Part shown: positions 17,977 through 26,179 of the stretch, piece after piece | Numbering within the stretch: the first letter of the stretch is position 1 | Layout: the number at the start of each line of letters is the position of its first letter | Assembly (NCBI RefSeq): GCF_000308055.1 | Contig: NZ_CAGY01000008.1 | Location: 121,807 to 185,806 of the forward strand | Source of the DNA: Actinomyces sp. ph3 | Lineage (GTDB): Bacteria; Actinomycetota; Actinomycetes; Actinomycetales; Actinomycetaceae | Reading direction: 5' to 3' | DNA length: 64,000 nt | Notes under the pieces: model-generated | Databases searched by the model: none | Seen by the model: the letters and a program-made list of their open reading frames with translations, nothing else | What the model was told of the DNA's origin: nothing | Translations under genes and position numbers: made by a program

Positions 17977-18589
17977 TGACACTCTTCCTTGAGTCTCATC
18001 GTTCAACTATGAACTTCTCCAATAAAAACGCAGACAACAAGCAACCAGCCCTCATTTCAGGAAAGCGCGACCGCCCCTCTATTCACCAACGAATAGCGTG
18101 CAAGCTGGAGAAGCTTTATCCCTGCTTTTACCCTGAGAGATCGCTGCATTATTGCCAACAGACTAGGATTCTACTCTCAAAATTGGAGGACGTTGTCGAA
18201 ATTCCCACTCGTTCTTGAGCATCTTTTCAGAAGAAATGGTCGACCAGCTTTGTTTTCACTCACCTCAAGAACATTCAATCGACTAATGGTCTCGAGGACA
18301 GGCCGGAGCGCGCCTCCTCCATAGCGTTCAAATTCATCGTTTGGAGTTAGACCTGATCAAACATTGTCGGACTGGTAGGTCGGACCACATCCGAGAAAGT
18401 ACAGTTCCAGCCTCATGTACAAGAGTTCTTGGTAGCCCGAAGACGCGGACCGGTAGCCCCGGAGATTGCGCCCGTATTCCTCGAACTCAGCGCGACCTTG
18501 CGCCTACTACGCAATGCTCAAACAGCGTGATCCTATGACCGCCATGGAACTACACTGTTGCCAACCCACGTCTTTTGGAAAGGACGAAT
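17977..18589. other. long gene-free gap
   Basis: About 610 bp between the divergently read membrane-protein gene and the macrodomain gene. Both strands carry frequent stops and no ORF with a ribosome site or recognisable motif. The left half is AT-rich like the preceding gene, the right half is nearer to the local average. No tRNA-like fold or repeat was recognised. Confidence 0.5.
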
Positions 18590-19378
18590 ATGTGGCCCAG
18601 TCGGAAGCTTGAGCTGTTAACCCCACTGATTGCCGGGCTGTGCGAGGAACGCGGCGTCCAGGTGCCCGCACCGACAGGCGTCGATGAGATGTGGGAGCAG
18701 TTCCGCGCGTTGGTCAATATGCGCCCGCCCATGCCCGCTTCACCGCAGTGGCTGGCTTTGCAGGACCAGTTGCTTAGTGAGCTGATTGCCGGGGACGGCG
18801 TTGCTTCCATTGACGAGGCCGAGGTCGCGCCCCTGCACCCGAACATTCGCCTGTGGCAGGGCGACATGACGAGGCTCGCGGCGGATGCGATTGTGAACGC
18901 AGCGAACTCACAGATGCTGGGATGTTGGAAACCCGGGCATGCGTGCATTGATAATGCGATTCATACGTTTGCGGGTGTCCAGTTGCGTTTGGAGTGCGCT
19001 CAGCTCATGGAGAAGCAGGGCCACGAGGAGCCGACGGGCAGAGCAAAGATTACGGGCGCATATAACTTACCTTCGCAGCGCGTCATTCACACGGTCGGGC
19101 CGATTGTGCCCGCCGGCGAGGACGCTGGGATGCATCGTTTCGAGCTGATGAGCTCGTACCTGAATTGCCTTGATTTGGCGCAGGAAAGCGGTATGGGCTC
19201 GCTTGCGTTCTGTTGCATTTCGACGGGGGTTTTCGGCTACCCGAAGCAGGATGCTGCCGAGGTCGCTGTGGACGTGGTCAATAGGTGGCTCACTGCGACC
19301 CAGTCCCCCATGGTCGTTGTGTTTGATGTGTTCTCTGATGAGGATGCGGCGATTTATCGAAGGCTGCTGGGGTTCTAG
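18590..19378 (+). CDS. zinc-dependent macrodomain protein (protein-ADP-ribose hydrolase type)
   Basis: A protein of 262 residues, start ATG 18590 with AAAGGA upstream (an in-frame TTG five codons earlier is less likely). Residues ~85-262 form a macrodomain: LWQGDMTRLAADAIVNAANSQMLG binds ADP-ribose, ISTGVFGYP is the second phosphate loop. Between them GCWKPGHACIDNAIHTFAG supplies Cys112, His117 and Cys119, the zinc ligands typical of the class found next to SirTM in staphylococci and streptococci. An N-terminal ~80-residue helical domain also matches that class. Here no SirTM, GcvH-like or LplA gene is nearby. The gene 72 bp downstream in the same direction is a possible partner. Confidence 0.9.
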   Translation: MWPSRKLELLTPLIAGLCEERGVQVPAPTGVDEMWEQFRALVNMRPPMPASPQWLALQDQLLSELIAGDGVASIDEAEVAPLHPNIRLWQGDMTRLAADAIVNAANSQMLGCWKPGHACIDNAIHTFAGVQLRLECAQLMEKQGHEEPTGRAKITGAYNLPSQRVIHTVGPIVPAGEDAGMHRFELMSSYLNCLDLAQESGMGSLAFCCISTGVFGYPKQDAAEVAVDVVNRWLTATQSPMVVVFDVFSDEDAAIYRRLLGF

Positions 19379-19450
19379 GGTTGTGGTGCTGTAGGCACTT
19401 CTGAGCTATACGGTTTCCGCTGTTGCAAGCACTTCGAAGGGCAGGCAAGC

Positions 19451-20218
19451 ATGGATAAGAAGTCTGTTCAGATTCTGAATCGTTTGATGGACGATCGCAA
19501 GAAGCACTCGGTGAGTGCTGAGGAGCTTGCTTATGCCCGGAAGATGGGTGTTGTTGTTGAGGACCAGCCGATTACTCATGCTCAGGCGATTGATATCTTG
19601 GAGCAAGTCTTTGAGGCTGTGTCATTAGAGGATGCGGTGCAGGCGTTTTTATATAGCTTGTCCTCACGCGACGTAGATTACCGCTATATTTTGGCCTCCT
19701 TCGTGTATGCGCGCAGTTGGTTATCTTTTGATCGAGGTCAGACTCAGGAGGTTCCGGAAGAGCTGACGGGCCCTTTCTTTAACTGGGTCAAGCACAAGGG
19801 CGGTGGTATTTGGGGAACGATCGTGAAGTCGATCTTTTTCTTAGAGCAGTTTGCACCGATGGAACGGCGGACTGCGAGCGATGTTGATGTGGAAATTTTG
19901 CGGTCGCTCTTGGAGCTGGCTGATTCCATGGAGGACAAGGCCAGTGGCACTGCCCTGGCAACCGCTATCCGCACCGCGAAGTTGCTTCCCTGCAACCAGG
20001 CCGAGGCCGTTGGGATCGTTGAGACTCTGGGAATATGCGGGATTTTAGATGCGCCAGGGCACCCCGGTTTTCTGCATTCATTCACTCCCCCACTGGAGCG
20101 CGACACCGGTGACCTCAGGCAAAGCCTGTCGTACCCCTTGAACTGGTGGCGTGGGGCTAATGGCGTGAATTGGGAGAATGCAGTCGAGGTGTTTGGAATT
20201 ATTTTCGATCAACACTGA
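19451..20218 (+). CDS. hypothetical helical protein downstream of the macrodomain gene
   Basis: A protein of 255 residues with no recognised family. It is mostly helical and soluble, with no signal peptide or membrane segment. Notable stretches are EELAYARKMGVVVEDQPITHAQA near the start, a GPFFNWVKHKGGGIWGTIVK centre, and a PLNWWRGANGVNWENAVEVFG C-terminus rich in Trp. It starts at ATG 19451 after GGGCAGG. It follows the zinc-macrodomain gene by 72 bp with no terminator between, so co-expression is likely; a link to ADP-ribosylation is only inference. No obvious catalytic motif is visible. Confidence 0.75.
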   Translation: MDKKSVQILNRLMDDRKKHSVSAEELAYARKMGVVVEDQPITHAQAIDILEQVFEAVSLEDAVQAFLYSLSSRDVDYRYILASFVYARSWLSFDRGQTQEVPEELTGPFFNWVKHKGGGIWGTIVKSIFFLEQFAPMERRTASDVDVEILRSLLELADSMEDKASGTALATAIRTAKLLPCNQAEAVGIVETLGICGILDAPGHPGFLHSFTPPLERDTGDLRQSLSYPLNWWRGANGVNWENAVEVFGIIFDQH

Positions 20219-20407
20219 AGGTTTTAGCGGCGAAGTTGTCACAAGGTAGTGCCAGCTGAGTGTAAACTGACAGCCGGCTTGTTTTTAGCACGGCGTTTTC
20301 GAGGCGGAGAGTGCTTTGTTGTTTTAGATAGGCCAGGTTAGAAGGCTAATTTCGTCAACGGCTGAGGAAGTTGCAGCTGATTCAATAAGCCGGTTACAAG
20401 GTGGTGC

Positions 20408-20788
20408 GTGCAGTTGGATTCATCATCCATTAGGTCAGCAAGTCCCGGGAAGACTAATTTATCATCTCTCGCTTTAGTCAATATCTGCTCCGTTGACATG
20501 GATATCAAGCGCCAGAACGGTTTGAACTCACCGTATGATGTCATCACCAAAATCGAACCGGACTTGTTCAAACGCGTGACTGACCTATCAGTAGATAACT
20601 TCAATCTCCTGGTGAGCCTAGGAGGCTTTAACTCAATTCAGATGAACCAGGCAGTATTTTCTTTCCGTCGATACGAGGATGCATCTTTGTCATACATCGG
20701 GTTCACATCAAAGTCCGAAACTATACGTCGAAAAGAGTTACGCGAGGTTGGACTCTATGACACTGTCGTTACACTAGGCCAGGAGTAG
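20408..20788 (+). CDS. hypothetical protein, possibly the C-terminal remnant of a larger gene
   Basis: A reading frame of 126 residues beginning at GTG 20408 without a ribosome site; the frame is closed by TGA at 20378. The middle part (SPYDVITKIEPDLFKRV, DLSVDNFNLLVSL, FSFRRYEDASLSYIGF) reads like a conserved, folded C-terminal domain rather than a random ORF, and the abrupt N-terminus suggests a 5' truncation. The parent family was not recognised. AT-richer than the flanking genes. It ends 3 bp before the next small gene, so both may be leftovers of one acquired segment. Confidence 0.5.
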   Translation: MQLDSSSIRSASPGKTNLSSLALVNICSVDMDIKRQNGLNSPYDVITKIEPDLFKRVTDLSVDNFNLLVSLGGFNSIQMNQAVFSFRRYEDASLSYIGFTSKSETIRRKELREVGLYDTVVTLGQE

Positions 20789-20791
20789 CTT

Positions 20792-21199
20792 GTGACAAAT
20801 GTAGTCTCGTTGATCGTATCGGTATTCAGCATTTCGCTAGCAGCTTGGGCAGCATTCGAAGCAAATAGGGCAAATAAAATCAGTAAAAACTCGCTTGCCC
20901 TTGCAGAACGGCACGCACCAGCGCCCCTGAGTGAGCTCACTAAAATCGCCCCGAAAAAATGGAAATTTCAAAATCAATCTGGACGCAGCATTACCCTGCT
21001 TTCTATAGAAGTCATCCCTGACGAAGCGAAAACTTTTTTCCGCGCAGGATCGCTCCCCCATGTTCTGGATTACGAGGACAGCTACACCATACTCGCCGGC
21101 TCCTCTCTAGGTATATCACCCGATAGCATAATTATCGATTGGAAGTACACCGACAGCGATGATGAAATTCCCGAACAAACTCGGCGAAATTTGAACTAG
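20792..21199 (+). CDS. hypothetical small membrane-anchored protein
   Basis: A protein of 135 residues starting at GTG 20792, with AGGAG eight bases upstream formed by the end of the preceding frame. The first ~25 residues form one hydrophobic helix (VSLIVSVFSISLAAWAAFEA); then a charged linker with NRANKISKNSLALAERH leads into a small beta-rich domain (ITLLSIEVIPDEAK, SYTILAGSSLGISPDSIIIDW). This anchor-plus-beta layout is common in small orphan proteins of phage or mobile regions. No function can be assigned. Confidence 0.6.
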   Translation: MTNVVSLIVSVFSISLAAWAAFEANRANKISKNSLALAERHAPAPLSELTKIAPKKWKFQNQSGRSITLLSIEVIPDEAKTFFRAGSLPHVLDYEDSYTILAGSSLGISPDSIIIDWKYTDSDDEIPEQTRRNLN

Positions 21200-21521
21200 C
21201 TAGTTTTCAATTCAGATTCTGCTTACATCCAATCATTTTAAGGAAATCACTGCTGAATCAACCGATTTTGTCTTAACGAAGGGCGAGGTACTCGCGATTC
21301 TCATTTCCTACAAAATACCAATATCTACTGCCATTTTGTGATCACTAGAATTTTTCTTTCTAAGTAAGTACCCATCTCGAGCGATTGTGATTTCCGATTC
21401 TTATTTCAAGGATTAAACAGTATCTTTGTCGACTACATACAGGCTTTCAGCAATCACTATGTTCAAACTAGCTAACGGAAATGATCGCCTCCCTCATATT
21501 CTTTAACAAAGATAAGACCAA
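21200..21521. other. AT-rich gene-free gap
   Basis: About 320 bp, markedly AT-rich, between the convergent small anchored protein gene and the exonuclease-BRCT gene. Stops occur in all frames. No strong hairpin, RNA gene or insertion-sequence end was recognised. The composition continues that of the flanking genes and fits imported DNA. Confidence 0.5.
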
Positions 21522-22463
21522 TTATGCTTCCAGCATCGCCAAGAAGGTATCTTCGGAAATGATCCGAATCGGCAGACCTTTGAGCTGGTTTGCTTGGGCC
21601 TTCTTGATCTTTCCTGGCGCACTGTGAATAGCACTGCTGTATCCATCATTACCTACGACCAAATAATCCGTGTCTTTGCGGACACTGTCTTGAGGTTCAC
21701 CGCCCACGTTTTTGAGCGCAAGCATTGCGTCAGCACGAACCATCGAAGTCATTGCACCGGTGAAAACACATCGCATTCCATAAAGCGGATGACCCTCATC
21801 AATACAATCTGCGGTTGCAACGATTTCTTTCGCCTTTATATGAGATCCAGAGCTTGTCCCCCGCGCGAAAGAACCCGCATAAGCCGTTTCATCCCCAAAG
21901 CTCTCAATCACAATGTCACGCATGCGTAGATAACACTGCACTGTTGCCAGAGCATCACCGTAGGCTCGGTGTTCACCTTCATTGATTACCTCAAAGACCT
22001 CGCAAAGGTCAGGAAGAGTTCGATGCTGAAGCTGCGGAAGGGCTCGGCGAGCTACCCGCAGCGTATCAACGTAGTCGTTCCTGAGAGGCTTGCCCAAAGC
22101 GCGTTCGTATGCTGTGTAGAGAAAATTCATATCAAAAGACGCATTGTGCGCCAACAGAATTGAATCACCCACGAAGGCATCAAAGTCGCTCACCACTTCA
22201 TCCAGTGTTGGCGCACCTGCCAGCATTTCATTGGTAATACCCGTTAAATGCACGATAAATGGAGGCAGCTTCTCATCGATCTTGATAAGCGTTTGGAAAC
22301 TGTCGATAATTTCCCCGTTGTCGACTTTGACAGCGCCAATTTCAATGATGTTACACAGATCAAAATCAAGGCCTGTTGTTTCCGTATCAACTGCAACAAA
22401 CGACGTTGGTAGGGAATAAAGATTCGCTCCACCTTCGGGCCTGCGTATCCGTCCATGACTCAT
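21522..22463 (-). CDS. DnaQ-like 3'-5' exonuclease with BRCT domain
   Basis: A protein of 313 residues. Residues ~18-185 are a DEDDh exonuclease: motif I FVAVDTETTG, motif II ILLAHNASFDMNFL, and motif III HRAYGDALATVQCY with the catalytic His and Asp. Residues ~225-313 form a BRCT domain: LYGMRCVFTGAM, LALKNVGGEPQDSV, TDYLVVGND and a helix ending SEDTFLAMLEA, like the C-terminal domain of NAD-dependent DNA ligase. Such fusions are common in Gram-positive bacteria and are thought to act in repair or RNA/DNA trimming. Start ATG 22463 follows GAAGGTGAA. It is AT-richer than core genes. Confidence 0.9.
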   Translation of the reverse strand: MSHGRIRRPEGGANLYSLPTSFVAVDTETTGLDFDLCNIIEIGAVKVDNGEIIDSFQTLIKIDEKLPPFIVHLTGITNEMLAGAPTLDEVVSDFDAFVGDSILLAHNASFDMNFLYTAYERALGKPLRNDYVDTLRVARRALPQLQHRTLPDLCEVFEVINEGEHRAYGDALATVQCYLRMRDIVIESFGDETAYAGSFARGTSSGSHIKAKEIVATADCIDEGHPLYGMRCVFTGAMTSMVRADAMLALKNVGGEPQDSVRKDTDYLVVGNDGYSSAIHSAPGKIKKAQANQLKGLPIRIISEDTFLAMLEA

Positions 22464-22617
22464 ATGCGTTCACCTTCGATGCATAAGATTTTCTCGATAT
22501 CTTCAGGATAACGTCAGCTTACTCTTTTCCAGAGCAACAAAAATCTGGCCTCGCCCTACAACTCAAAGAAGGAGGCCGGGCAGCTTAAACGCTACTCAGC
22601 ACGTGAAGACGCGATAC

Positions 22618-23082
22618 TTACTCCCCCACCCTCCGAGCATGAAAAGTCCAGCCCTCACCAAACGCCCGGTGCAGCAGGAAGCTGGCCCCCGCCAAGGCCA
22701 AAGCACACCCCAGTCCCGTGTAGAAGAATGCGAAGAACCAGGTAGGGATGAGGCCGCTTAAGCGCAGCACAAAACCGAAGGACATCATGAAGGCCATGAT
22801 CAGGTAGCCCTTGAGGTCCAAGAAGCGCAGGAAGTTCAGGCGTTCTGCGTCCAGGCTTCGAATCCTCTGGGCGTTCTTCAGGACGATCTTGCCGAACATT
22901 GCGTGGAAGGCGAAGAAGGCGGCGACAGCACCAACAACCAAAGCAACGACAAGACCGACAGCCGCACCGCTCATCTCAACGGCCGAACGCACACCAATCA
23001 GCGCGACGTTCATACCCGCCAGCAGCCAAACAACTCCGGCCACGGTAATCAGGTTTTCTTTCTTCATTTTGAGCAGTGTCAT
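22618..23082 (-). CDS. small four-helix membrane protein coupled to the TetR gene
   Basis: A protein of 154 residues whose start ATG (23082) shares its A with the TGA stop of the TetR gene, so translation is coupled. Four hydrophobic helices are seen (LITVAGVVWLLAGMNVALIGV; AVGLVVALVVGAVAAFFAF; GYLIMAFMMSFGFVLRL; WFFAFFYTGLGCALALAG). The family was not recognised. It is probably controlled by the TetR regulator through the palindrome upstream; a role in drug or solute handling is inferred from that pairing only. Confidence 0.75.
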   Translation of the reverse strand: MTLLKMKKENLITVAGVVWLLAGMNVALIGVRSAVEMSGAAVGLVVALVVGAVAAFFAFHAMFGKIVLKNAQRIRSLDAERLNFLRFLDLKGYLIMAFMMSFGFVLRLSGLIPTWFFAFFYTGLGCALALAGASFLLHRAFGEGWTFHARRVGE

Positions 23083-23705
23083 CAGCAATCTTCCATTTCA
23101 TCAGGGGCAGCCGCGACGCTTCCAAAAGCAGCACTCTCAGCCACCGCCTCGTACAAGCCGGTATCAAGAAGGGCAAAAAGAGGCTCACAGTCGGAGCCCT
23201 CCATGAGCGAAGTAAAGATCGTCCCCAGAACAAAAGGACAGAGTTTCTCGGGGCTCAGGGCGCCAACTAGCCTTGAGCGCACGACCGCTGAATCCGCATC
23301 CAACACATGCTGGAGCCCTTGTTCCATGTGAGCCAGCATCGGGCCGCGCGCAGCCTCCAAGGCCTTGTGCTCAGTGCGGGGAAGACGACGCATCTCGGCA
23401 AACCAATCAACGTCCATCTGCGCCAAAGCCTCACCCAAAGCACCACGCAATTTCCGCACGTAGTCAGTGAAACTTTCGCGACCGTCGACCTTGCAACACT
23501 CCTCGAAGAGCGCCTGGCCAAAGAATCGTGTGAATACTGCGGCCGTTAGGTCCACTTTTGTGGGGAAGTACATGTAGACCGAGCCGACGGCGATCCCGCA
23601 TGCCGCGGCCAGTTTTCGCACGGAGAGCGCGGAGATTCCTTCGCGCGCAGCAATCGAATACGCCTGGTCGATGAGTTTGTCTTTGTCGATGACCTGCTTG
23701 GGCAC
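23082..23705 (-). CDS. TetR-family transcriptional regulator
   Basis: A protein of 207 residues from GTG 23705, with GGGGGAG upstream; an extra 22 in-frame codons before it read through the promoter region and are unlikely. The N-terminal helix-turn-helix is typical of TetR: LIDQAYSIAAREGISALSVRKLAAACGIAVGSVYMYFPTK. The remaining residues form the variable helical ligand domain. It probably represses its own unit with the small membrane protein; the palindrome TGAACAgTGTTCA 34 bp upstream of the start is the likely operator. The ligand is unknown. Confidence 0.9.
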   Translation of the reverse strand: MPKQVIDKDKLIDQAYSIAAREGISALSVRKLAAACGIAVGSVYMYFPTKVDLTAAVFTRFFGQALFEECCKVDGRESFTDYVRKLRGALGEALAQMDVDWFAEMRRLPRTEHKALEAARGPMLAHMEQGLQHVLDADSAVVRSRLVGALSPEKLCPFVLGTIFTSLMEGSDCEPLFALLDTGLYEAVAESAAFGSVAAAPDEMEDC

Positions 23706-23738
23706 GAAACTCCCCCTCTCGCCGGTTTCGCTCGATAA

Positions 23739-23751
23739 TGAACAGTGTTCA
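23739..23751. promoter_or_regulatory. predicted TetR operator palindrome
   Basis: TGAACA-G-TGTTCA is a perfect 13-bp inverted repeat just upstream of the TetR start, overlapping the place where a minus-strand promoter must lie (TATAGT and CATTAT flank it). TetR-family operators often have this form. Direct binding is inference. Confidence 0.6.
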
Positions 23752-23920
23752 CTATAGCCGCTTCCAAGCATGTAAGCCGCATGGGTACAATTCCCACCTC
23801 ACCTAAAAGAGACATTCCCGGAGCCCTAAGACCAGAGCTAAAGCCAAACACGATCACGCCCGCTTTCCACGGTGATATCCTCGCCGGTAGTGCAAGTTTT
23901 CACCAGAGAGTAGGCTCGCC

Positions 23921-24499
23921 GTGTACAAAGTCGTGCGCACCGCTTTGCCGCTCCTTTTCATTGCTGCGGTCTACAGTGGCGGGCCCTTTTATGACGTCTT
24001 CGGCTGGGGAACAGATTGGCCGACCTGGGGTACTCTCCTACTAATCATTGGGATCGCGAATATCCTCTGCGCATGCTTCGATCGAGCAGAAGGCAGCCCA
24101 CGCAGGCTGGCTTTTTGGGATCTGGTTCTCAAGCTCTGCATGATCCCCTTCTACACGCTGATATTCCTCTACGCCACGGGCATCGCGACGATCATGTTTG
24201 TCATCCCAGGGCTTTTTCTTGCAGCGCCTTTCGTCGTGGTTCCCTTGCTCGCAATGTCGTACCTCCTGATGCTCGCGACGTCCTCTTACGGTTTCGCGGC
24301 CTCGATTCGCGCGACGAAACGCGGGCTACTCCCCGGTTCTCTCGCAGCACTCCACATAGCACTGCACTTCTTCGCCGTCGCGGACTTCTTTTCCGCCGCT
24401 GTCCTCTACCTGCAGCTGCGCAGAGCGGACAAGGCGCGCATAGCCAGCGCCGAGGCCTCGGCAGGCGCCCCACCCCAACAACCCACCGACGTACAATGA
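23921..24499 (+). CDS. small polytopic membrane protein, member 1 of a local family
   Basis: A protein of 192 residues from GTG 23921 (AGAGAG upstream). Four or five hydrophobic helices run through it (LPLLFIAAVYSGG; LLLIIGIANILCA; FYTLIFLYATGIATIMFVIPGLF; PLLAMSYLLMLATSSYGFAASIRA). The pattern LLKLC-x-(4)-(N/T), a SSYG motif and GLL-x-(6)-H are shared with the gene at 25567 and the pseudogene at 26180. The gene ends 4 bp before a methyltransferase gene, which is probably in the same transcript. No function is known. Confidence 0.75.
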   Translation: MYKVVRTALPLLFIAAVYSGGPFYDVFGWGTDWPTWGTLLLIIGIANILCACFDRAEGSPRRLAFWDLVLKLCMIPFYTLIFLYATGIATIMFVIPGLFLAAPFVVVPLLAMSYLLMLATSSYGFAASIRATKRGLLPGSLAALHIALHFFAVADFFSAAVLYLQLRRADKARIASAEASAGAPPQQPTDVQ

Positions 24500-24503
24500 C
24501 CAA

Positions 24504-25349
24504 ATGACTGAAACAAGCAGACGAGCGCAATGGTTTTCCGATAACGAACGCAACTGGGACGACCGCGCCGAGCTGCACATGGCTGGCAACTACTGCGACT
24601 ACCAGCGTCTTCTCGAGGACCCAACTGCCATTAGCGCCGAACTGGCCCAAGATATCGAAAAATTCGGCGATCTCACCGGCAAAGAGGTCATCCACCTGCA
24701 GTGCCACGTCGGAACCGACACGATCGGTTTTGCGCGCCGCGGGGCCTCGCGCGTCATTGGCCTCGATCTTTCCGAGGCCTCGCTTGCCCACGCGCGCAGC
24801 ATCGCCCAGCGCGCGGGCGCCGACATCAAGTTCGTTCACACGAACGTGTACGACGCTCGCGAAGCAGTGTCCGGAGATTTCGACTTGGTTTACACCTCGA
24901 TCGGTGTTCTGTGCTGGCTGCCCGATATCGCCCAGTGGACGCGGGTCGTTGCTTCTCTCCTCAAACCGGGCGGTACTTTCTTCATCCGCGATGACCACCC
25001 GATGTTCATGACAATCGGGGAGGACATTTCCGACGGGCTCAAGATTGAGCAGCCATACTTCGAGCAGGACGCTCCGATGACATGGGATGACGATTCAAGC
25101 TACGTGGATTCCCCCGGAGCACCGCGGATTACTCACACAACGAACCACCAGTGGAATCATTCCCTCGGCCAGATCGTCACGGCTCTCATCAACGCGGGCT
25201 TGGTGATCGATGAGCTTGAGGAGACCCCGCGCGCTGCATGGTGCCCGTGGCCCGAACTCATGGAACAAGATTCCACTGGCGGATGGCATCTTCGTGAGCA
25301 CCCCGAACGTCTGCCCCTTCAGTTTGCGATCACCGCACACAAAAACTGA
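24504..25349 (+). CDS. class I SAM-dependent methyltransferase
   Basis: A protein of 281 residues with the methyltransferase core: motif I VIHLQCHVGTDTIGFARRGA, motif II VIGLDLSEASLAHAR, motif III FDLVYTSIGVLCWLPDI and the post-motif LLKPGGTFFIRDDHP. The GxGxG loop is degenerate (QCHVGTD), as in a set of actinobacterial small-molecule methyltransferases of this size. No N-terminal targeting signal. The start at ATG 24504 lies 4 bp after the preceding membrane-protein gene; a short promoterless gap suggests one operon. Substrate unknown. Confidence 0.85.
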   Translation: MTETSRRAQWFSDNERNWDDRAELHMAGNYCDYQRLLEDPTAISAELAQDIEKFGDLTGKEVIHLQCHVGTDTIGFARRGASRVIGLDLSEASLAHARSIAQRAGADIKFVHTNVYDAREAVSGDFDLVYTSIGVLCWLPDIAQWTRVVASLLKPGGTFFIRDDHPMFMTIGEDISDGLKIEQPYFEQDAPMTWDDDSSYVDSPGAPRITHTTNHQWNHSLGQIVTALINAGLVIDELEETPRAAWCPWPELMEQDSTGGWHLREHPERLPLQFAITAHKN

Positions 25350-25521
25350 GGGCACACTCCTACTCCGCTTGGATCATGCGTTTTCGGGCGCATGTATTCG
25401 AGCAGATCCACGTGTCATCCTCCTTGATTCGGGGTTGCCGGTTTACTACCACGAACCCCACTCCACGGGAGGTGCTGCAACCCCCTCCTCTCACTCACGG
25501 CCCCCAGGGAGAGTGGGTAAC

Positions 25522-25535
25522 ATAGTCACGACTAT
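25522..25535. promoter_or_regulatory. short palindrome upstream of a membrane-protein gene
   Basis: ATAGTC-AC-GACTAT, a perfect inverted repeat of 6-bp arms, lies 32 bp before the ATG at 25567, where an operator would be expected. No regulator is indicated. Confidence 0.35.
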
Positions 25536-25566
25536 TGCAAACTTTCAAACAGAGTGAGGGGTACAC

Positions 25567-26103
25567 ATGTCCACCATCGCGCGTGTCACCGCACCCATCC
25601 TTTTGATTCTCGCGGCATACATCGGCGGCGGCGCCCAGCTCATCTTCCCGCACAGCATCGCCGACACCAACGACGCCGTCTGGATCATCGCAGTCCTGGC
25701 CGCCGGCCTACTGAACCTCGCGAGCATCCTATGGCTTCAGCGCGACACCAGCGCACGCTCGCTCGCACTGCAGGGACTACTCCTCAAGCTCTGTATCCTC
25801 CCCCTCAACATCGGCTTCCTCCCCTTCACAGCATTCCTTGCTGCAGGCTTCTTGGCCCCCTCATATCTCGTGCTAGCCCTCGCCTACCTATTCACACTCA
25901 TATGCGGCATGTACGCACTCCTGCTGACGAGTTCGCAGTACGGTATAGCCGCGGCGCATCGCGCCCACACGGAGGGCCTCCTCAGCCCCTCCTCACAACA
26001 CAGGTACATCTCGATGCACTGCTTGCCGTTTGCCGATCTCATCTCCAGCATCTGGCTCTACATAGTCCTACATAGGGCACAGAAGCTCGCCTCGGACTCC
26101 TAA
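25567..26103 (+). CDS. small polytopic membrane protein, member 2 of a local family
   Basis: A protein of 178 residues from ATG 25567 with GTGAGGGG nine bases upstream. It is colinear with the gene at 23921 and with the pseudogene downstream: an N-terminal ILLILAAYIGGGAQLIF helix, a LLLKLCILPLNIGFLPF segment, the SSQYGIAAAHRAHTEGLLSP loop and a C-terminal LPFADLISSIWLYIVL helix. Four to five membrane helices, no catalytic motif. Tandem duplication of this family with one decayed copy is seen locally; the role is unknown. Confidence 0.75.
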   Translation: MSTIARVTAPILLILAAYIGGGAQLIFPHSIADTNDAVWIIAVLAAGLLNLASILWLQRDTSARSLALQGLLLKLCILPLNIGFLPFTAFLAAGFLAPSYLVLALAYLFTLICGMYALLLTSSQYGIAAAHRAHTEGLLSPSSQHRYISMHCLPFADLISSIWLYIVLHRAQKLASDS

Positions 26104-26179
26104 ACATCCAACACCCCACCCACGGCCGCGATGATGTATTCACGGGACAAGCGAGACGACGATAGAAAGTAGCCGCCAC

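Noticed and set aside
17977..18589. Possible tRNA or small RNA in the long gap before the macrodomain gene
   Set aside because: No GGTTCGAAT-like T-loop, acceptor stem or strong hairpin with a T-run was found.
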